Shown piece after piece: positions 16,957-25,534 of a DNA stretch of 64,000 nucleotides. The notes under the pieces were generated by a model. The model was not told where the DNA came from and searched no databases. It worked only from the letters and a program-made list of their open reading frames with translations. This stretch comes from Bacteroidota bacterium (GTDB lineage Bacteria; Bacteroidota; Bacteroidia; Cytophagales; Cytophagaceae), in contig JAEVZS010000016.1 of the NCBI GenBank assembly GCA_023392125.1, positions 1 through 64,000 on the forward strand. Direction: 5' to 3'. The position numbers were made by a program, and so were the translations under genes. Numbering within the stretch: position 1 is the stretch's first letter; each line of letters begins with the position of its first letter.

Positions 16957-18207
16957 TTGTCTGAACTAAAAAATAATATACCGGGCCACAATCCGCTCGA
17001 AAACGAGTCCCGCCTCAGAGCGATCATTGATACAGCCATAGACGGAATCATTACGATCGACCAGCGTGGTATCATAGAGACCGTCAATCCGGCGGCTGCC
17101 CGCATATTTGAATACAGCCCTGCCGAAATTATCGGCAAAAACATCAAGGTGCTGATGCCGGAGCCTGACAAAAGCCGCCACGATGACTATATCCAGAATT
17201 ACCAGCGCTCCGGTGTGCGCCGCATTATCGGTATAGGCCGCGAAGTGCTCGGACAGAAAAAAAGCGGTATTATTTTTCCTTTTCTGCTCAGTGTAAGTGA
17301 AGTCATTTTACATGACCGGGTGATTTATACCGGTATTATTCATGATATTTCCCAGCTCAAAGAGGCTGAGAACGCATTCCGGCAGCTCAATGCCGAGCTG
17401 GAGGAACGTGTGCAACAGCGTACTGCCGAGCTTTTTGATGCCATAAAAAAGCTCAGGGAGACTAATGCCCGGCAAAAACAGGCAGAAGTGGAAGTACGAA
17501 AAGCGCTGGAAAAGGAGAAGGAGCTCAATGAGCTGAAATCCCGTTTTGTGACCCTGGCATCACATGAGTTCCGGACGCCGCTAAGCACCATACTATCCTC
17601 TGTATCCCTGATATCCAAGTACAATCAGCTGGGTGATACGGAAAAAAGTGATAAGCATATACAACGGATCAAATCGGCAGTCACTAACCTGACCGGTATA
17701 CTCAATGATTTTTTGTCCCTGAGCAAGCTCGAAGAAGGTATTGTCGGCAACAATCCGGCCGAATTCAGTGTACCCGATCTGGCAAATGAAATCATCGAAG
17801 AGCTGCATCCCATGCTAAAACCATCACAGCAGATGAGCTTTCGCCATACGGGCTATCAGGTTGCAATGCTGGACCGCAATATTATCAAGAATATTCTTCT
17901 CAACCTGCTCTCCAACTCGATCAAGTATTCGGAAAAGGGCATGATCGAACTCTATGCGGAAGTCAACCGGACCAATGTAATACTCAGTGTATCCGATCAG
18001 GGAATCGGCATACCGGATGAGGATAAGGCTTTTCTTTTTACCCGCTTTTTCAGAGCCCATAATGCCGGCAATGTGCAGGGAACCGGACTTGGCCTCAATA
18101 TCGTAAAACGCTATGTAGAACTGCTCAACGGCTATATAAGCATGGAAAGCAGGCAAGGTGTTGGCACTACGTTCAGCATAGAATTACCTCAAACCACTCG
18201 TCCATGA
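16957..18207 (+). CDS. FixL-like haem-PAS sensor histidine kinase
   Basis: A 416-residue soluble kinase without membrane helices. The PAS domain (residues about 17-130) closely follows rhizobial FixL: IFEYSPAEIIGKNIKVLMPE, then SRHDDYIQNY with His75 at the position of the FixL haem ligand, then RRIIGIGR with Arg95 at the position of the FixL oxygen-sensing arginine. A coiled coil (about 135-195) links it to a HisKA domain with HEFRTPLSTI. The ATPase domain has NLLSNSIKYS, DQGIGIP and GTGLGLNIVKR. The start is a TTG at 16957. It overlaps the response-regulator gene by 4 bases. Haem binding and oxygen control are inferred from conserved residues. Confidence 0.85.
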   Translation: MSELKNNIPGHNPLENESRLRAIIDTAIDGIITIDQRGIIETVNPAAARIFEYSPAEIIGKNIKVLMPEPDKSRHDDYIQNYQRSGVRRIIGIGREVLGQKKSGIIFPFLLSVSEVILHDRVIYTGIIHDISQLKEAENAFRQLNAELEERVQQRTAELFDAIKKLRETNARQKQAEVEVRKALEKEKELNELKSRFVTLASHEFRTPLSTILSSVSLISKYNQLGDTEKSDKHIQRIKSAVTNLTGILNDFLSLSKLEEGIVGNNPAEFSVPDLANEIIEELHPMLKPSQQMSFRHTGYQVAMLDRNIIKNILLNLLSNSIKYSEKGMIELYAEVNRTNVILSVSDQGIGIPDEDKAFLFTRFFRAHNAGNVQGTGLGLNIVKRYVELLNGYISMESRQGVGTTFSIELPQTTRP

Positions 18208-19241
18208 AAAAGACTATACTGCTTATCGAAGACAATCAGGAAGTAAGGGAAAACACTGCCGAGATACTGGAATTGTCAGATTACCATGTAATCACGGCAG
18301 AAAATGGCAAAACCGGTGTGGAACTGGCCCGCAAAGAGCTTCCTGACCTGATCATCTGCGATGTGATGATGCCTGAGCTGGATGGATTTGGCGTATTGCA
18401 TGTATTGTCCAAAAATGTGACGACAGCGTCTATTCCTTTTATTTTTCTGACTGCTAAAGCCGAACGGGAAGATATGCGCAAAGGCATGAACCTTGGCGCT
18501 GATGATTACCTGACCAAACCCTTTGACGATGTGCAGCTCCTGGACGCTATTGAAATACGCCTGAAAAAAAATGAGAAGCGGAAAAGTCCGGGCGGAAACG
18601 AGTCTCAGGGGCTCAAAGAGCTGGACCAATTGCTGACCGTGGAAAAACGCATCAGCCATATAGCAAAAAAACAGATTATATACAGCCAGGGCAGCTATCC
18701 CAACTTTCTGTACTATGTCCGCAGCGGCAGGATCAAGACTGCCCGTGCCGACAAATTGGGCAATGAATTTATTACCGGTCTTTTCAAAGAAGGAGATTTT
18801 GTCGGTTATATCGAGCTGATTGAGAATATTCCATACAATGAAAGTGCAGTAGCGCTCGAAGAAGCTTCGGTCTGCGCTATTCCGGCCAATGATTTTTTTG
18901 CCCTGCTGCATTCCAACCGGGAAGTTGCCGGCAAGTTTATACGCCTGCTCTCCGGCAACGTGGTCGAAAAAGAAGAGCGCCTGCTCAAGCTGGCGTATTG
19001 CTCCGTACGCAAGCGGGTAGCCGAAGCGCTGATTCTCCTGCAGCAAAAGTATCGTCAGGATACGGATGAAAAAAACTTTACCATAGCAATCTCCCGCGAT
19101 GATCTGTCCGGTATTGTGGGCGCCTCCAAAGAAACAGTGATCCGTACGTTAACAGATTTTAAGGAAGAAGGACTGATTGCCATAGCCGGAAGCAAGATTA
19201 CCCTGCTGAATGAAGAACGGCTGAAAAGTCTGAAGCACTAA
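18204..19241 (+). CDS. Response regulator fused to CRP/FNR DNA-binding module
   Basis: A 345-residue protein. Residues 1-120 are a receiver domain with phospho-acceptor Asp53 (LIICDVMMPELDG) and the FLTAKAE lysine. Residues about 145-260 are a cyclic-nucleotide-binding-like barrel (YYVRSGRIKTARAD), and residues about 265-340 a CRP-type winged helix (ISRDDLSGIVGASKETVIRTL). No FNR-type cysteine cluster is seen at the N-terminus. It is encoded with the haem-PAS kinase, so one protein combines the roles of FixJ and FixK. It probably switches on low-oxygen genes, including the dehydrogenase upstream. The targets are inferred. Confidence 0.88.
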   Translation: MKKTILLIEDNQEVRENTAEILELSDYHVITAENGKTGVELARKELPDLIICDVMMPELDGFGVLHVLSKNVTTASIPFIFLTAKAEREDMRKGMNLGADDYLTKPFDDVQLLDAIEIRLKKNEKRKSPGGNESQGLKELDQLLTVEKRISHIAKKQIIYSQGSYPNFLYYVRSGRIKTARADKLGNEFITGLFKEGDFVGYIELIENIPYNESAVALEEASVCAIPANDFFALLHSNREVAGKFIRLLSGNVVEKEERLLKLAYCSVRKRVAEALILLQQKYRQDTDEKNFTIAISRDDLSGIVGASKETVIRTLTDFKEEGLIAIAGSKITLLNEERLKSLKH

Positions 19242-19256
19242 AAATCAAATCATCAA

Positions 19257-19289
19257 AGAACCGCAGGCCATATGCTGCCCGCGGTTTCT
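19257..19289. terminator. Terminator hairpin after the response regulator
   Basis: AGAACCGC and GCGGTTTCT form an inverted repeat around AGGC/GCTGCC about 15 bases past the stop codon at 19241. It lies between convergent genes and may end transcription from both sides. Confidence 0.55.
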
Positions 19290-19312
19290 GAACCTGGGTT
19301 TATTGTTTGCTT

Positions 19313-20124
19313 TTACCGGATACTTACTTTTTTCGAAAATACCTGTCTGTCCCGATTCACTGTCAGAATATAGATACCGGGTGAAAGGTTGCCGGTAGTA
19401 ATAGTCGTTCTCCCGCCATCCAGATTGCCCTGAAGAACCATAATCCCCACACTGTTGCTCAGCGTAAATCCGGCAGGTTGCTCTCCCGGCAATTCTACCG
19501 TAAACTCAGAGGTTGCCGGTTGCGGATATACATTGATTGTCTGCTGACGAGCGGTATTTTCCATGGCGGTTAGCACACAATTCACTCCCGAATACGGATT
19601 TGCACATACCTCCTGCCAGGCTGCCGCCTGCATGATATCTGCTACCTCTTCAGGCACTGTCAATCGTACATTGTTGTACTGATCATAGATTACATTGGTC
19701 AGGCCTTCCGGGCTTTCGCCATATATGGTGGCATACATGGTATATCCGGACGATAGGTACGGGCATAGGTCAGAAAATCATTGGCTTTGGCGTAGGTTTC
19801 GCTCCAGGCAGTATGATTGAGCAGAGGTACCGCTTCGGTCACAATCATATGGCTGTAATCGCCCGCAGGCAGCGCCGTTGTATAGGGAGTACCCTGTGCC
19901 GATCCCGGGTTTTCATAGTTCCATTTCAAAGGAGATCCGATAATGACCTGGGCAGCATAATCACTGCCTTTCCCGGCTGACTCTGCAAGCTGATGCACCA
20001 TTGCCGGCATATCAAAGTTGACCAGACTGTGCCCCACAAAATAATAGGAAGCATCATGCACACTCTGTGCTCTCAGCATCATTGAAGTCAGTAAAAAGAT
20101 CAGGATAAAAAAAGGCCTTAGCAT
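19313..20124 (-). pseudogene. Broken secreted SGNH-like protein with T9SS domain
   Basis: Two reading frames of 141 residues each make up one damaged gene. The 5' part (20124 to 19699) has a signal peptide and FVGHSLVNFDMPAMVHQL, typical of the start of SGNH/GDSL-like hydrolase domains in Bacteroidota. The 3' part (19738 to 19313) begins in another frame with YGESPEGLTNVIYDQYN, like the end of that domain, followed by a T9SS type A sorting domain. The frame changes at about 19740. The catalytic middle, expected between the TYARTYRPDI and IYGESPEG segments, appears to be missing, so both a deletion and a frameshift are likely. A sequencing error alone would not explain the missing middle. Confidence 0.75.
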
Positions 20125-20372
20125 AAGCGTATAAAAATATGGTTAACGCTGATAAATACTTCTATATCATATGCAAGTAACCAGCTTTAAACCCATTTAT
20201 TATACATGTTTAAGCAATATAGAAAGCCAAAGAAAACCCTGTTAGCAGTCGATCACCAAAACAAATCTTTAGAACAGTGCAGCTATTTTTGCCATCCTAT
20301 TCCAATCCATTGATTTTTATCGCGTATTAAAAAAATGTATCTTATACCATAATTTCTCAACGTATCTGCAAT

Positions 20373-21437
20373 ATGAACTGGAAAAATCAGCTTACGAAAC
20401 TATTCAATACAGAGTATCCTTTTATTCAAGCCCCCATGCTGGGCGTATCCACTCCGGAAATGGTGGCGGCAGCGGCAAAGGTCAATGTACTGGGCGCATT
20501 GCCGCTGGGCGATCTGCCGGCCGGTAAATGCACGGAGCTCATCCGCTCTACCAGAAAACTGACGGATAAGTCTTTTGCTGTAAATATCTTTGTCAATGAA
20601 ATACCGGAGCTCTCCGACTCCCTGAAAAAGCACTACTCGGATACGAAGCAATATATTGAGCAGCTTGCCAGGCAGCATGATCTGGATGTAACACTGCCGG
20701 CTATTGAGGAAATCAGGCTGACCAATTATCACGATCAGATAGAAGCCATCCTGTCCGAAAGCTGCCGGATCGTGAGCTTTACATTCGGCAATCCGGATAC
20801 AGAGAGCATCCGCAAGCTGAAACAGCATGATGCGATCCTGATCGGAACATGTACTTCTGTTGAAGAAGCAATAGCGCTGGAAAAATCGGGAGTAGATGCT
20901 TTGTGCGTACAAGGCATAGAGGCCGGCGGTCACAGGGGAAGCTTTCTGGGAAGCACCGTTCCGCAAATCAGCGGGATATCTCTGCTTGCTCAGGTATACG
21001 ATACGGTCTCTCTCCCGCTCATATACGCCGGCGGACTATACAATGGCAGAACAATACGGGCGGCCAGCGCATTGGGTGCGCAAGGATTTCAGATCGGCAG
21101 TCTCCTCCTGGGCTCCAGAGAAAGCATGCTGCAGGAATTTGAAAAGCAGCGACTCCGGAATATAGACGAAAAAGATATTGTTCTGACCCGAAGCTTCACG
21201 GGAAGATATGCGAGGGGAATAAGAAACACGTTTATTAACAACCTGGAAAACAGCTCTTACATACTTCCTTATCCTTATCAGAACAAGCTGACTGCCGAGC
21301 TGCGCAGAATGGCCAAAAGCGTTCAGAATACTGACTTTATGAGTCTCTGGCTGGGACAATCCATAAACGGGTTCAGCGGACTCTCCACAAGCGATATTCT
21401 GCGACAATTGATCGAGGAGACGGAGAAAACAAAATAA
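20373..21437 (+). CDS. Nitronate monooxygenase (NPD-like flavoprotein)
   Basis: A 354-residue FMN-dependent TIM-barrel protein. It has an N-terminal FIQAPMLGVSTPEMVAAAA, the central CVQGIEAGGHRGSFLG containing the catalytic-type His, then PLIYAGGLYNGRTIRAA and GAQGFQIGSLLL for phosphate binding. These features match class I/II nitronate monooxygenases, which oxidise alkyl nitronates such as propionate-3-nitronate. It is monocistronic and followed 10 bases later by a perfect 40-base palindrome that belongs to the dinD palindrome family. Confidence 0.87.
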   Translation: MNWKNQLTKLFNTEYPFIQAPMLGVSTPEMVAAAAKVNVLGALPLGDLPAGKCTELIRSTRKLTDKSFAVNIFVNEIPELSDSLKKHYSDTKQYIEQLARQHDLDVTLPAIEEIRLTNYHDQIEAILSESCRIVSFTFGNPDTESIRKLKQHDAILIGTCTSVEEAIALEKSGVDALCVQGIEAGGHRGSFLGSTVPQISGISLLAQVYDTVSLPLIYAGGLYNGRTIRAASALGAQGFQIGSLLLGSRESMLQEFEKQRLRNIDEKDIVLTRSFTGRYARGIRNTFINNLENSSYILPYPYQNKLTAELRRMAKSVQNTDFMSLWLGQSINGFSGLSTSDILRQLIEETEKTK

Positions 21438-21446
21438 GAAATGCTA

Positions 21447-21486
21447 TTTCTGATCATATCGAGGACTTCCTCGATATGATCAGAAA
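21447..21486. repeat. dinD-type palindrome P1
   Basis: A perfect inverted repeat: 19-base arms with a 2-base centre (CT). The arm ends in GATCATATCGAGGA. The core GATCATNTCGAGGA/TCCTCGANATGATC is shared with P2 inside the dinD coding region and P3 upstream of it. It lies between the stop of the nitronate monooxygenase and the end of dinD. Confidence 0.9.
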
Positions 21487-21782
21487 ATAAAACATTGATA
21501 ATCAAATAGAAACAACGAATTCAAAAACATCAATGCAGAAAAGCCATTCAGTTAAAAATGTAAATAATTGATTTAAAGATAAATAACAACTTTTCTCCAT
21601 ACAAAAGATTTAAAAACTGTAAATAACTACTCCGGATCACATATTCAACAATCTGTTTATAAGATAAATAACAAAATTACTTCGGTTTCTATGATAGAAT
21701 CAAGCTGATTGATTTATTTTCATGACTTCCTTTTTGTTGTCTTCGGGGACTTCACCAACAAAAAGGAGCTCTCTACTACAGA
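21487..21782. other. Non-coding stretch after palindrome P1
   Basis: About 300 A+T-rich bases without a convincing gene. AACAAAAAGGAG at about 21757-21768 partly complements CTTTTTGTTG at about 21728-21738, giving a possible weak hairpin at the 3' side of dinD. Confidence 0.5.
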
Positions 21783-22643
21783 TCAATTCGTATTGTCCTT
21801 TTTTTCGTTTAATCGTCCGGCATTCTGCAATTTTTCTATTTTTCTTATGCTGTCCGCCGTAGGAAGATCTTCGGGCATAGTCCCACCCAGTTCTTCAATA
21901 GTTCTGCGGACTTTTTTCCCCACTTCCAGATGAGCCATATTCGCCTTCTGCTTTCCTTTGATATTTTCGCGTCTCAGCTTTTCCTCAGCCTGAGTAGCTC
22001 TGAAGAGATTGGCAGCCAGCTCTGTACTCCCCATATGATCAAGGATTTGCTGACTCTTTTTTAATCCTTTCTTTTTATGAATGGCTTTTGCATCCAGTCC
22101 TCCATACAGGCCCATATAGCCATGATTCTGAAATACAGCATAGTCTATTGGCTCAATAACTCCGGCATTTTTAGCTGTGGCAGCCAGCTGCAGGTTATGC
22201 TTGGTCATTTCGTTGCGCAGAAACAATCGTTTCTCATCCTCTGTACTGAGACGATTGTATTCCTTCATCTGCCGGATCTCCTGCAGGCGTGTCTGAACGG
22301 CAAAATATGTCTGCCCCAAAGCCACGACCTCTTTGGCCGGGTCTGCATTCTGAACGATGAGATAACAGGCATATCTGGAAAGTCTTACACTTTCGACTTC
22401 ACGTTGCGCTGTTTTTCCTGTACGGATCATTTCGAGGATATCCTCGAAATGATCTGTGACTTGCTGCCCGCTATTTTTACAGGCTTCTCTGGATCTTTCG
22501 ATTACGGGCATAAAATGCCGGTATTCTGAATATTCCAATACTTTTGCAATATCGCGGCCACTCCAGAATTCGTTACCGTTTTCGTCTACTTGTCGTATCT
22601 GTTCAAAAACAGTTTTCGTAGTACCGCTTAGTTTTTTTACCAT
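21783..22643 (-). CDS. dinD: DNA damage-inducible protein D (DinD)
   Basis: A 286-residue homologue of Escherichia coli DinD, close to full length. It has the Bro-N-like N-terminal domain (NEFWSGRDIAKVLEYSEYRHF), the conserved SRYACYLIVQNADPAKEVVALGQTYFA-type core, and a C-terminal part with FQNHGYMGLYGGLDAKAIH, KKGLKKSQQILDHMGSTELAANLFRATQ and EELGGTMPEDLPT. In E. coli DinD is SOS-induced and inhibits RecA-mediated strand exchange. No E. coli-type LexA box is expected in this phylum. The codons for DHFEDILEMI form a perfect 30-base palindrome (22425-22454) that recurs on both sides of the gene. Confidence 0.92.
   Translation of the reverse strand: MVKKLSGTTKTVFEQIRQVDENGNEFWSGRDIAKVLEYSEYRHFMPVIERSREACKNSGQQVTDHFEDILEMIRTGKTAQREVESVRLSRYACYLIVQNADPAKEVVALGQTYFAVQTRLQEIRQMKEYNRLSTEDEKRLFLRNEMTKHNLQLAATAKNAGVIEPIDYAVFQNHGYMGLYGGLDAKAIHKKKGLKKSQQILDHMGSTELAANLFRATQAEEKLRRENIKGKQKANMAHLEVGKKVRRTIEELGGTMPEDLPTADSIRKIEKLQNAGRLNEKKDNTN
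22425..22454. repeat. dinD-type palindrome P2, inside the coding sequence
   Basis: A perfect 15+15-base palindrome (arm GATCATTTCGAGGAT) within dinD, encoding DHFEDILEMI. Because E. coli DinD has a similar peptide at this place, the coding copy could be the ancestral one. The same core recurs without coding function at 21447-21486 and 22759-22802. Confidence 0.9.
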
Positions 22644-22758
22644 AGTGTTTGAATTTTACGCTTACTAATCAGGTTTTTATCCGCTGAAAATCTTTAAATA
22701 TACACAAAGTGTCACACATAGCATAAAAAATATATTATCAACATGTTGCACAAAAAAA

Positions 22759-22802
22759 TATAAGGGATCATGTCGAGGAGGTCCTCGATATGATCCCTTA
22801 TA
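22759..22802. repeat. dinD-type palindrome P3, upstream of dinD
   Basis: 21-base arms with a 2-base centre (GG). The arms start TATAAGGGATCAT and differ from perfect pairing at a single position that would be a G-T wobble. It lies 116 bases upstream of the dinD start and 62 bases past the stop of the next upstream gene, so it could be a terminator for that gene or an operator for dinD. Confidence 0.88.
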
Positions 22803-22863
22803 AAAACCGGACTACTATACTTTATTACTTCCTAATAATGAGTAAACTATATTAGAAACATCA

Positions 22864-23328
22864 TTAAAACCACCTGAGCCAGGGTCTGCTCACCAAAGGA
22901 GAAAATGCCCATGGTACAGATGTCAGAATAAGCAAAAGACCAACGGTATACCAGAGAGCCATGGTTTTGTATTTTTCATTATCGGTCAGTTTACGCCTGG
23001 CTTTTGCCGACCCGATAGTAATCACCACAATAGCGACAAACATCATCAGACTATGTTCCATACCAAAAAAACGCAGGGTACGCTCATGTATGGCTTCATG
23101 GAAGTGATGCAGAAAATAATCCGTCAGCGGACTGATAAAATAAAGCCACAGTCCCAGCATCAGCTGAATATGTGCAATGGTGGCCGTCCAGTGTCTGACT
23201 GAATTGTCAAAAGCGGAAAAAGCACTTCCGGAGCGCCAGCCACGAAAGCCACGATAAACCGCGAAAAGCAGGCTGATCAATACCAGCCAGCGCACGAGAG
23301 AATGCAATGTCAATACTATCGGAAACAT
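22864..23328 (-). CDS. Integral membrane protein, cytochrome-b-like
   Basis: A 154-residue protein with four predicted membrane helices, starting MFPIVLTLHSLVRWLVLISLL. Histidines lie in or near helices (LHSLVRW, RHWTATIAHIQ, MEHSL). Homologues in this phylum are often labelled 'cytochrome B', but no firm function is known and haem binding is unproven. It is upstream of dinD on the same strand, separated by palindrome P3. Confidence 0.7.
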   Translation of the reverse strand: MFPIVLTLHSLVRWLVLISLLFAVYRGFRGWRSGSAFSAFDNSVRHWTATIAHIQLMLGLWLYFISPLTDYFLHHFHEAIHERTLRFFGMEHSLMMFVAIVVITIGSAKARRKLTDNEKYKTMALWYTVGLLLILTSVPWAFSPLVSRPWLRWF

Positions 23329-23419
23329 ATCAGTTAACAGATCTGATTTTAGCTATCAGCAATAAAGGTAAAAGAAAGCATTGATATGTTTCTTTTATTC
23401 TGTGTACTTCAGATCAAAA

Positions 23420-23794
23420 TCATGTATTTTTATTTTCCTTCTCATTCTCCTTTTTCCGAAACTCTGTAATACTGCGTATCAGCGCAACGGGGAGCGATTT
23501 GTCATTGGGCAGCTGAATCGCAGACCTGCTGACCTTGTATTGCTTCAGTTCCTTTTCGAATGTTCTCAGCAAAGCATCGCTCCAGGGACTGGAAAGTGAA
23601 ATATGTTTTGCATAAGCCGAATAATAAATCAGGTAACCCTTGTATTTGAAACAGGGTATCTGATAACTGATCGTTTCCTCCACTTCAGGTACCACGCTAT
23701 GCACCACATTTCTGATTTCCTGCATTCGTTCTGCCACATCAGCAGGGAATGCCGCATGATACTGGTCTATTGTCTTATAATCGGTTTTTGCCAT
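23420..23794 (-). CDS. DUF1801 (YdhG-like) protein
   Basis: A 124-residue protein with the DUF1801 pattern: AFPADVAERMQEIRNVVHSVVPEVEETISYQIPCFKY-type N-terminal half (conserved pro-glu-xx-glu and IPxFKY), then YYSAYAKHISLSSPWS and a C-terminal IRSITEFRKKE. Members have a YdhG/FraE-like fold, and one Bacillus member was proposed as an iron chaperone; the general role is unsettled. The ATG at 23794 overlaps the end of the DoxX gene by 20 bases, so the two are probably translated from one transcript. Upstream in-frame codons lack the family's conserved start. Confidence 0.85.
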   Translation of the reverse strand: MAKTDYKTIDQYHAAFPADVAERMQEIRNVVHSVVPEVEETISYQIPCFKYKGYLIYYSAYAKHISLSSPWSDALLRTFEKELKQYKVSRSAIQLPNDKSLPVALIRSITEFRKKENEKENKNT

Positions 23795-24161
23795 AGCGTT
23801 GAATTTTGCCGTTGTAAATATAGGAAAGAGCCAGAATGCCCAGTATGAGCAACGGGAAAAACGAAACTCCCACCCAACCATCTATCGCGACATGACTTAT
23901 GACGGCAAAAATCAGGTTGTAAGTAAGACCGGCATATGCCCATTCTTTTATTTTGGCCGGAATCTGAGGGATGATTAATGCTGCTGCCCCTAAAAATTTG
24001 AAAATGACTAAGGCAACCGCGAAATAATCGGGATAACCCAATGGCTGTGTACCGACAGTCGTATATTGCGGAGCAAAAATAAGGGTGCTCATGGGCATCA
24101 GTCCTTCAAACAGAAAAATGATGGTGGTGGTAATCCAGAAAATTATCTTGTTCGTTTTCAT
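23775..24161 (-). CDS. DoxX-family membrane protein
   Basis: A 128-residue protein with four membrane helices and the DoxX-like pattern LGYPDYFAVALVIFKFLGAAALI and IKEWAYAGLTYNLIFAVISH. It is strikingly similar in layout to the protein at 26513-26881, so the two are probably paralogues. DoxX relatives occur in redox and thiosulfate metabolism, but the role of this branch is unknown. The gene end overlaps the start of the DUF1801 gene. Confidence 0.85.
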   Translation of the reverse strand: MKTNKIIFWITTTIIFLFEGLMPMSTLIFAPQYTTVGTQPLGYPDYFAVALVIFKFLGAAALIIPQIPAKIKEWAYAGLTYNLIFAVISHVAIDGWVGVSFFPLLILGILALSYIYNGKIQRYGKNRL

Positions 24162-24238
24162 GGTGATTATTATTTGTTTGTTTTCAAAGCCGGAAAAGAA
24201 CTGCTGCTAAAGCGCCTTTCTGTTCTGCCCTTTTTACT

Positions 24239-24820
24239 TTATCTGAATTGTTTTGGTTTCAGCTTCTGAGCGGCAAGTTCAACAATTTCGCTTATTCTTC
24301 TCTGTCTGGTCTCTACTTTTCTGGCAAGAACCAGCCATTGCAGAATGGCTTTTCGGTCTGACCTGCTCAGGCTCAAAAAAAAGTCCATCGCTCCTTTTGC
24401 GTTGTTAAAAGCCTCTTCCAGATCCTCAGGTACTTTCAAATCCTCAACATCATCCAGAATCGTCCAGGATCCGTTCTTTTTCGCCTTTTCTATGCTCTCC
24501 AGACCTGCCCCGGTCATCAGCCCTTCATCCGTAAGCCGCCTGATTTTCTCTTTATTGATCCTGGACCAGCCACTGGCTGGTTTCCGCCTGCTGAAAAGCT
24601 GCATAAACCTCTCCTCATCCATTGTTTTTTTGGTACTGTCAATCCAGCCAAAGCACAATGCTTCTTCTACCGCCTCCTGATACGTGACAGTAGGCTTGTG
24701 AGAATTTTTCTTATAGTAAACAAGCCAGACTGACTGCTCTGACCGATGATTGTCCGCCAGCCATTGCCGCCACTCCTGCCGCGATGCGGGACAATAGGTT
24801 TTCAATTCTTTATTTGGCAT
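24239..24820 (-). CDS. YdeI/OmpD-associated family protein
   Basis: The 193-residue protein has the YdeI/OmdA layout: an N-terminal REWRQWLADNHRSEQSVWLVYYKK, the central EALCFGWIDSTKK and FSRRKPASGWSRINKEKI, and a C-terminal domain with ARKVETRQRRISEIVELAAQ. The family is of uncertain function, linked in some species to peptide resistance or envelope stress. The ATG at 24820 is chosen over a TTG at 24838 because the conserved region begins right after it. Confidence 0.85.
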   Translation of the reverse strand: MPNKELKTYCPASRQEWRQWLADNHRSEQSVWLVYYKKNSHKPTVTYQEAVEEALCFGWIDSTKKTMDEERFMQLFSRRKPASGWSRINKEKIRRLTDEGLMTGAGLESIEKAKKNGSWTILDDVEDLKVPEDLEEAFNNAKGAMDFFLSLSRSDRKAILQWLVLARKVETRQRRISEIVELAAQKLKPKQFR

Positions 24821-25129
24821 TGTATTTATTTCAGGCAAGCTGAACGCAGTTTGCTGCTGGCTATCAATTATCAGACTTTTATTCTTCTTCCTTTAAAAGC
24901 TTCCAGTCGGATTCTTTAACAAATCCGACATTATTAAAACAGGTCTTCAATACGTTTTAAACCCCTTCAAATATACCGGCCACAAGCTCTCCGATTCCTG
25001 CAAAGATATTTCCAAACAGATCCCTAGATATTGACCGGCACTACATGAACATCGTTTATTCAGATCCAATATTTTTTCTGTATTCAATTTACCATTTACC
25101 TGGTAGTCTTCATGGATTGACCGGTTTTA
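24821..25129. other. Intergenic region with possible gene remnant
   Basis: These 309 bases have no complete gene. On the minus strand at about 24885-24960 a short frame ending FVKESDWKLLKEEE looks protein-like and could be the tail of a lost gene, but it has no start. I see no other structure. Confidence 0.4.
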
Positions 25130-25534
25130 TCATCGTTTCTTTTTACTTGTTTTCCATTCGACTACAACCAGTACAGATATAATCGCGATTTCTATCAGAA
25201 AATAGGTCAGACCAATCCTGGTAAGAGCAGCATTGTAGTATACCACAAGCCCCAGTGTCAGACAACAATAAAAGAAGTTCACAACAGCAAGGATTCTCAG
25301 AAACGGTTTCGAGTTACTTTTGACTCTGAAAAAGCAGGTAAGAGAATAGATACACAGTATGATAGCTATCAGCGACAGACCAATCAAGAGCTTTTCAGGC
25401 ATTCCGACATATTCCCTGAATATTCTCAGAATTACCAAAAGACAAAATGCAGATACAAAAGCCCCCACGCCATCAATCAGAAAAAGCATCTGAGACTTCA
25501 GGCTATATTTTTTCTGCCACTGTTCAGATTTCAT
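25130..25534 (-). CDS. Four-helix integral membrane protein
   Basis: A 134-residue protein with four predicted membrane segments (FLIDGVGAFVSAFCLLVILRI, LLIGLSLIAIILCIYSL, ILAVVNFFYCCLTLGLVVYY, YFLIEIAIISVLVVVEW) and a basic C-terminal tail. The start codon overlaps the stop of the SRPBCC gene (TAATG), so the two are translationally coupled. No family is recognised. Confidence 0.72.
   Translation of the reverse strand: MKSEQWQKKYSLKSQMLFLIDGVGAFVSAFCLLVILRIFREYVGMPEKLLIGLSLIAIILCIYSLTCFFRVKSNSKPFLRILAVVNFFYCCLTLGLVVYYNAALTRIGLTYFLIEIAIISVLVVVEWKTSKKKR

Noticed and set aside
18276..19046. 256-residue minus-strand open frame
   Set aside because: It is antisense to the receiver-CRP regulator and has no recognisable domain.
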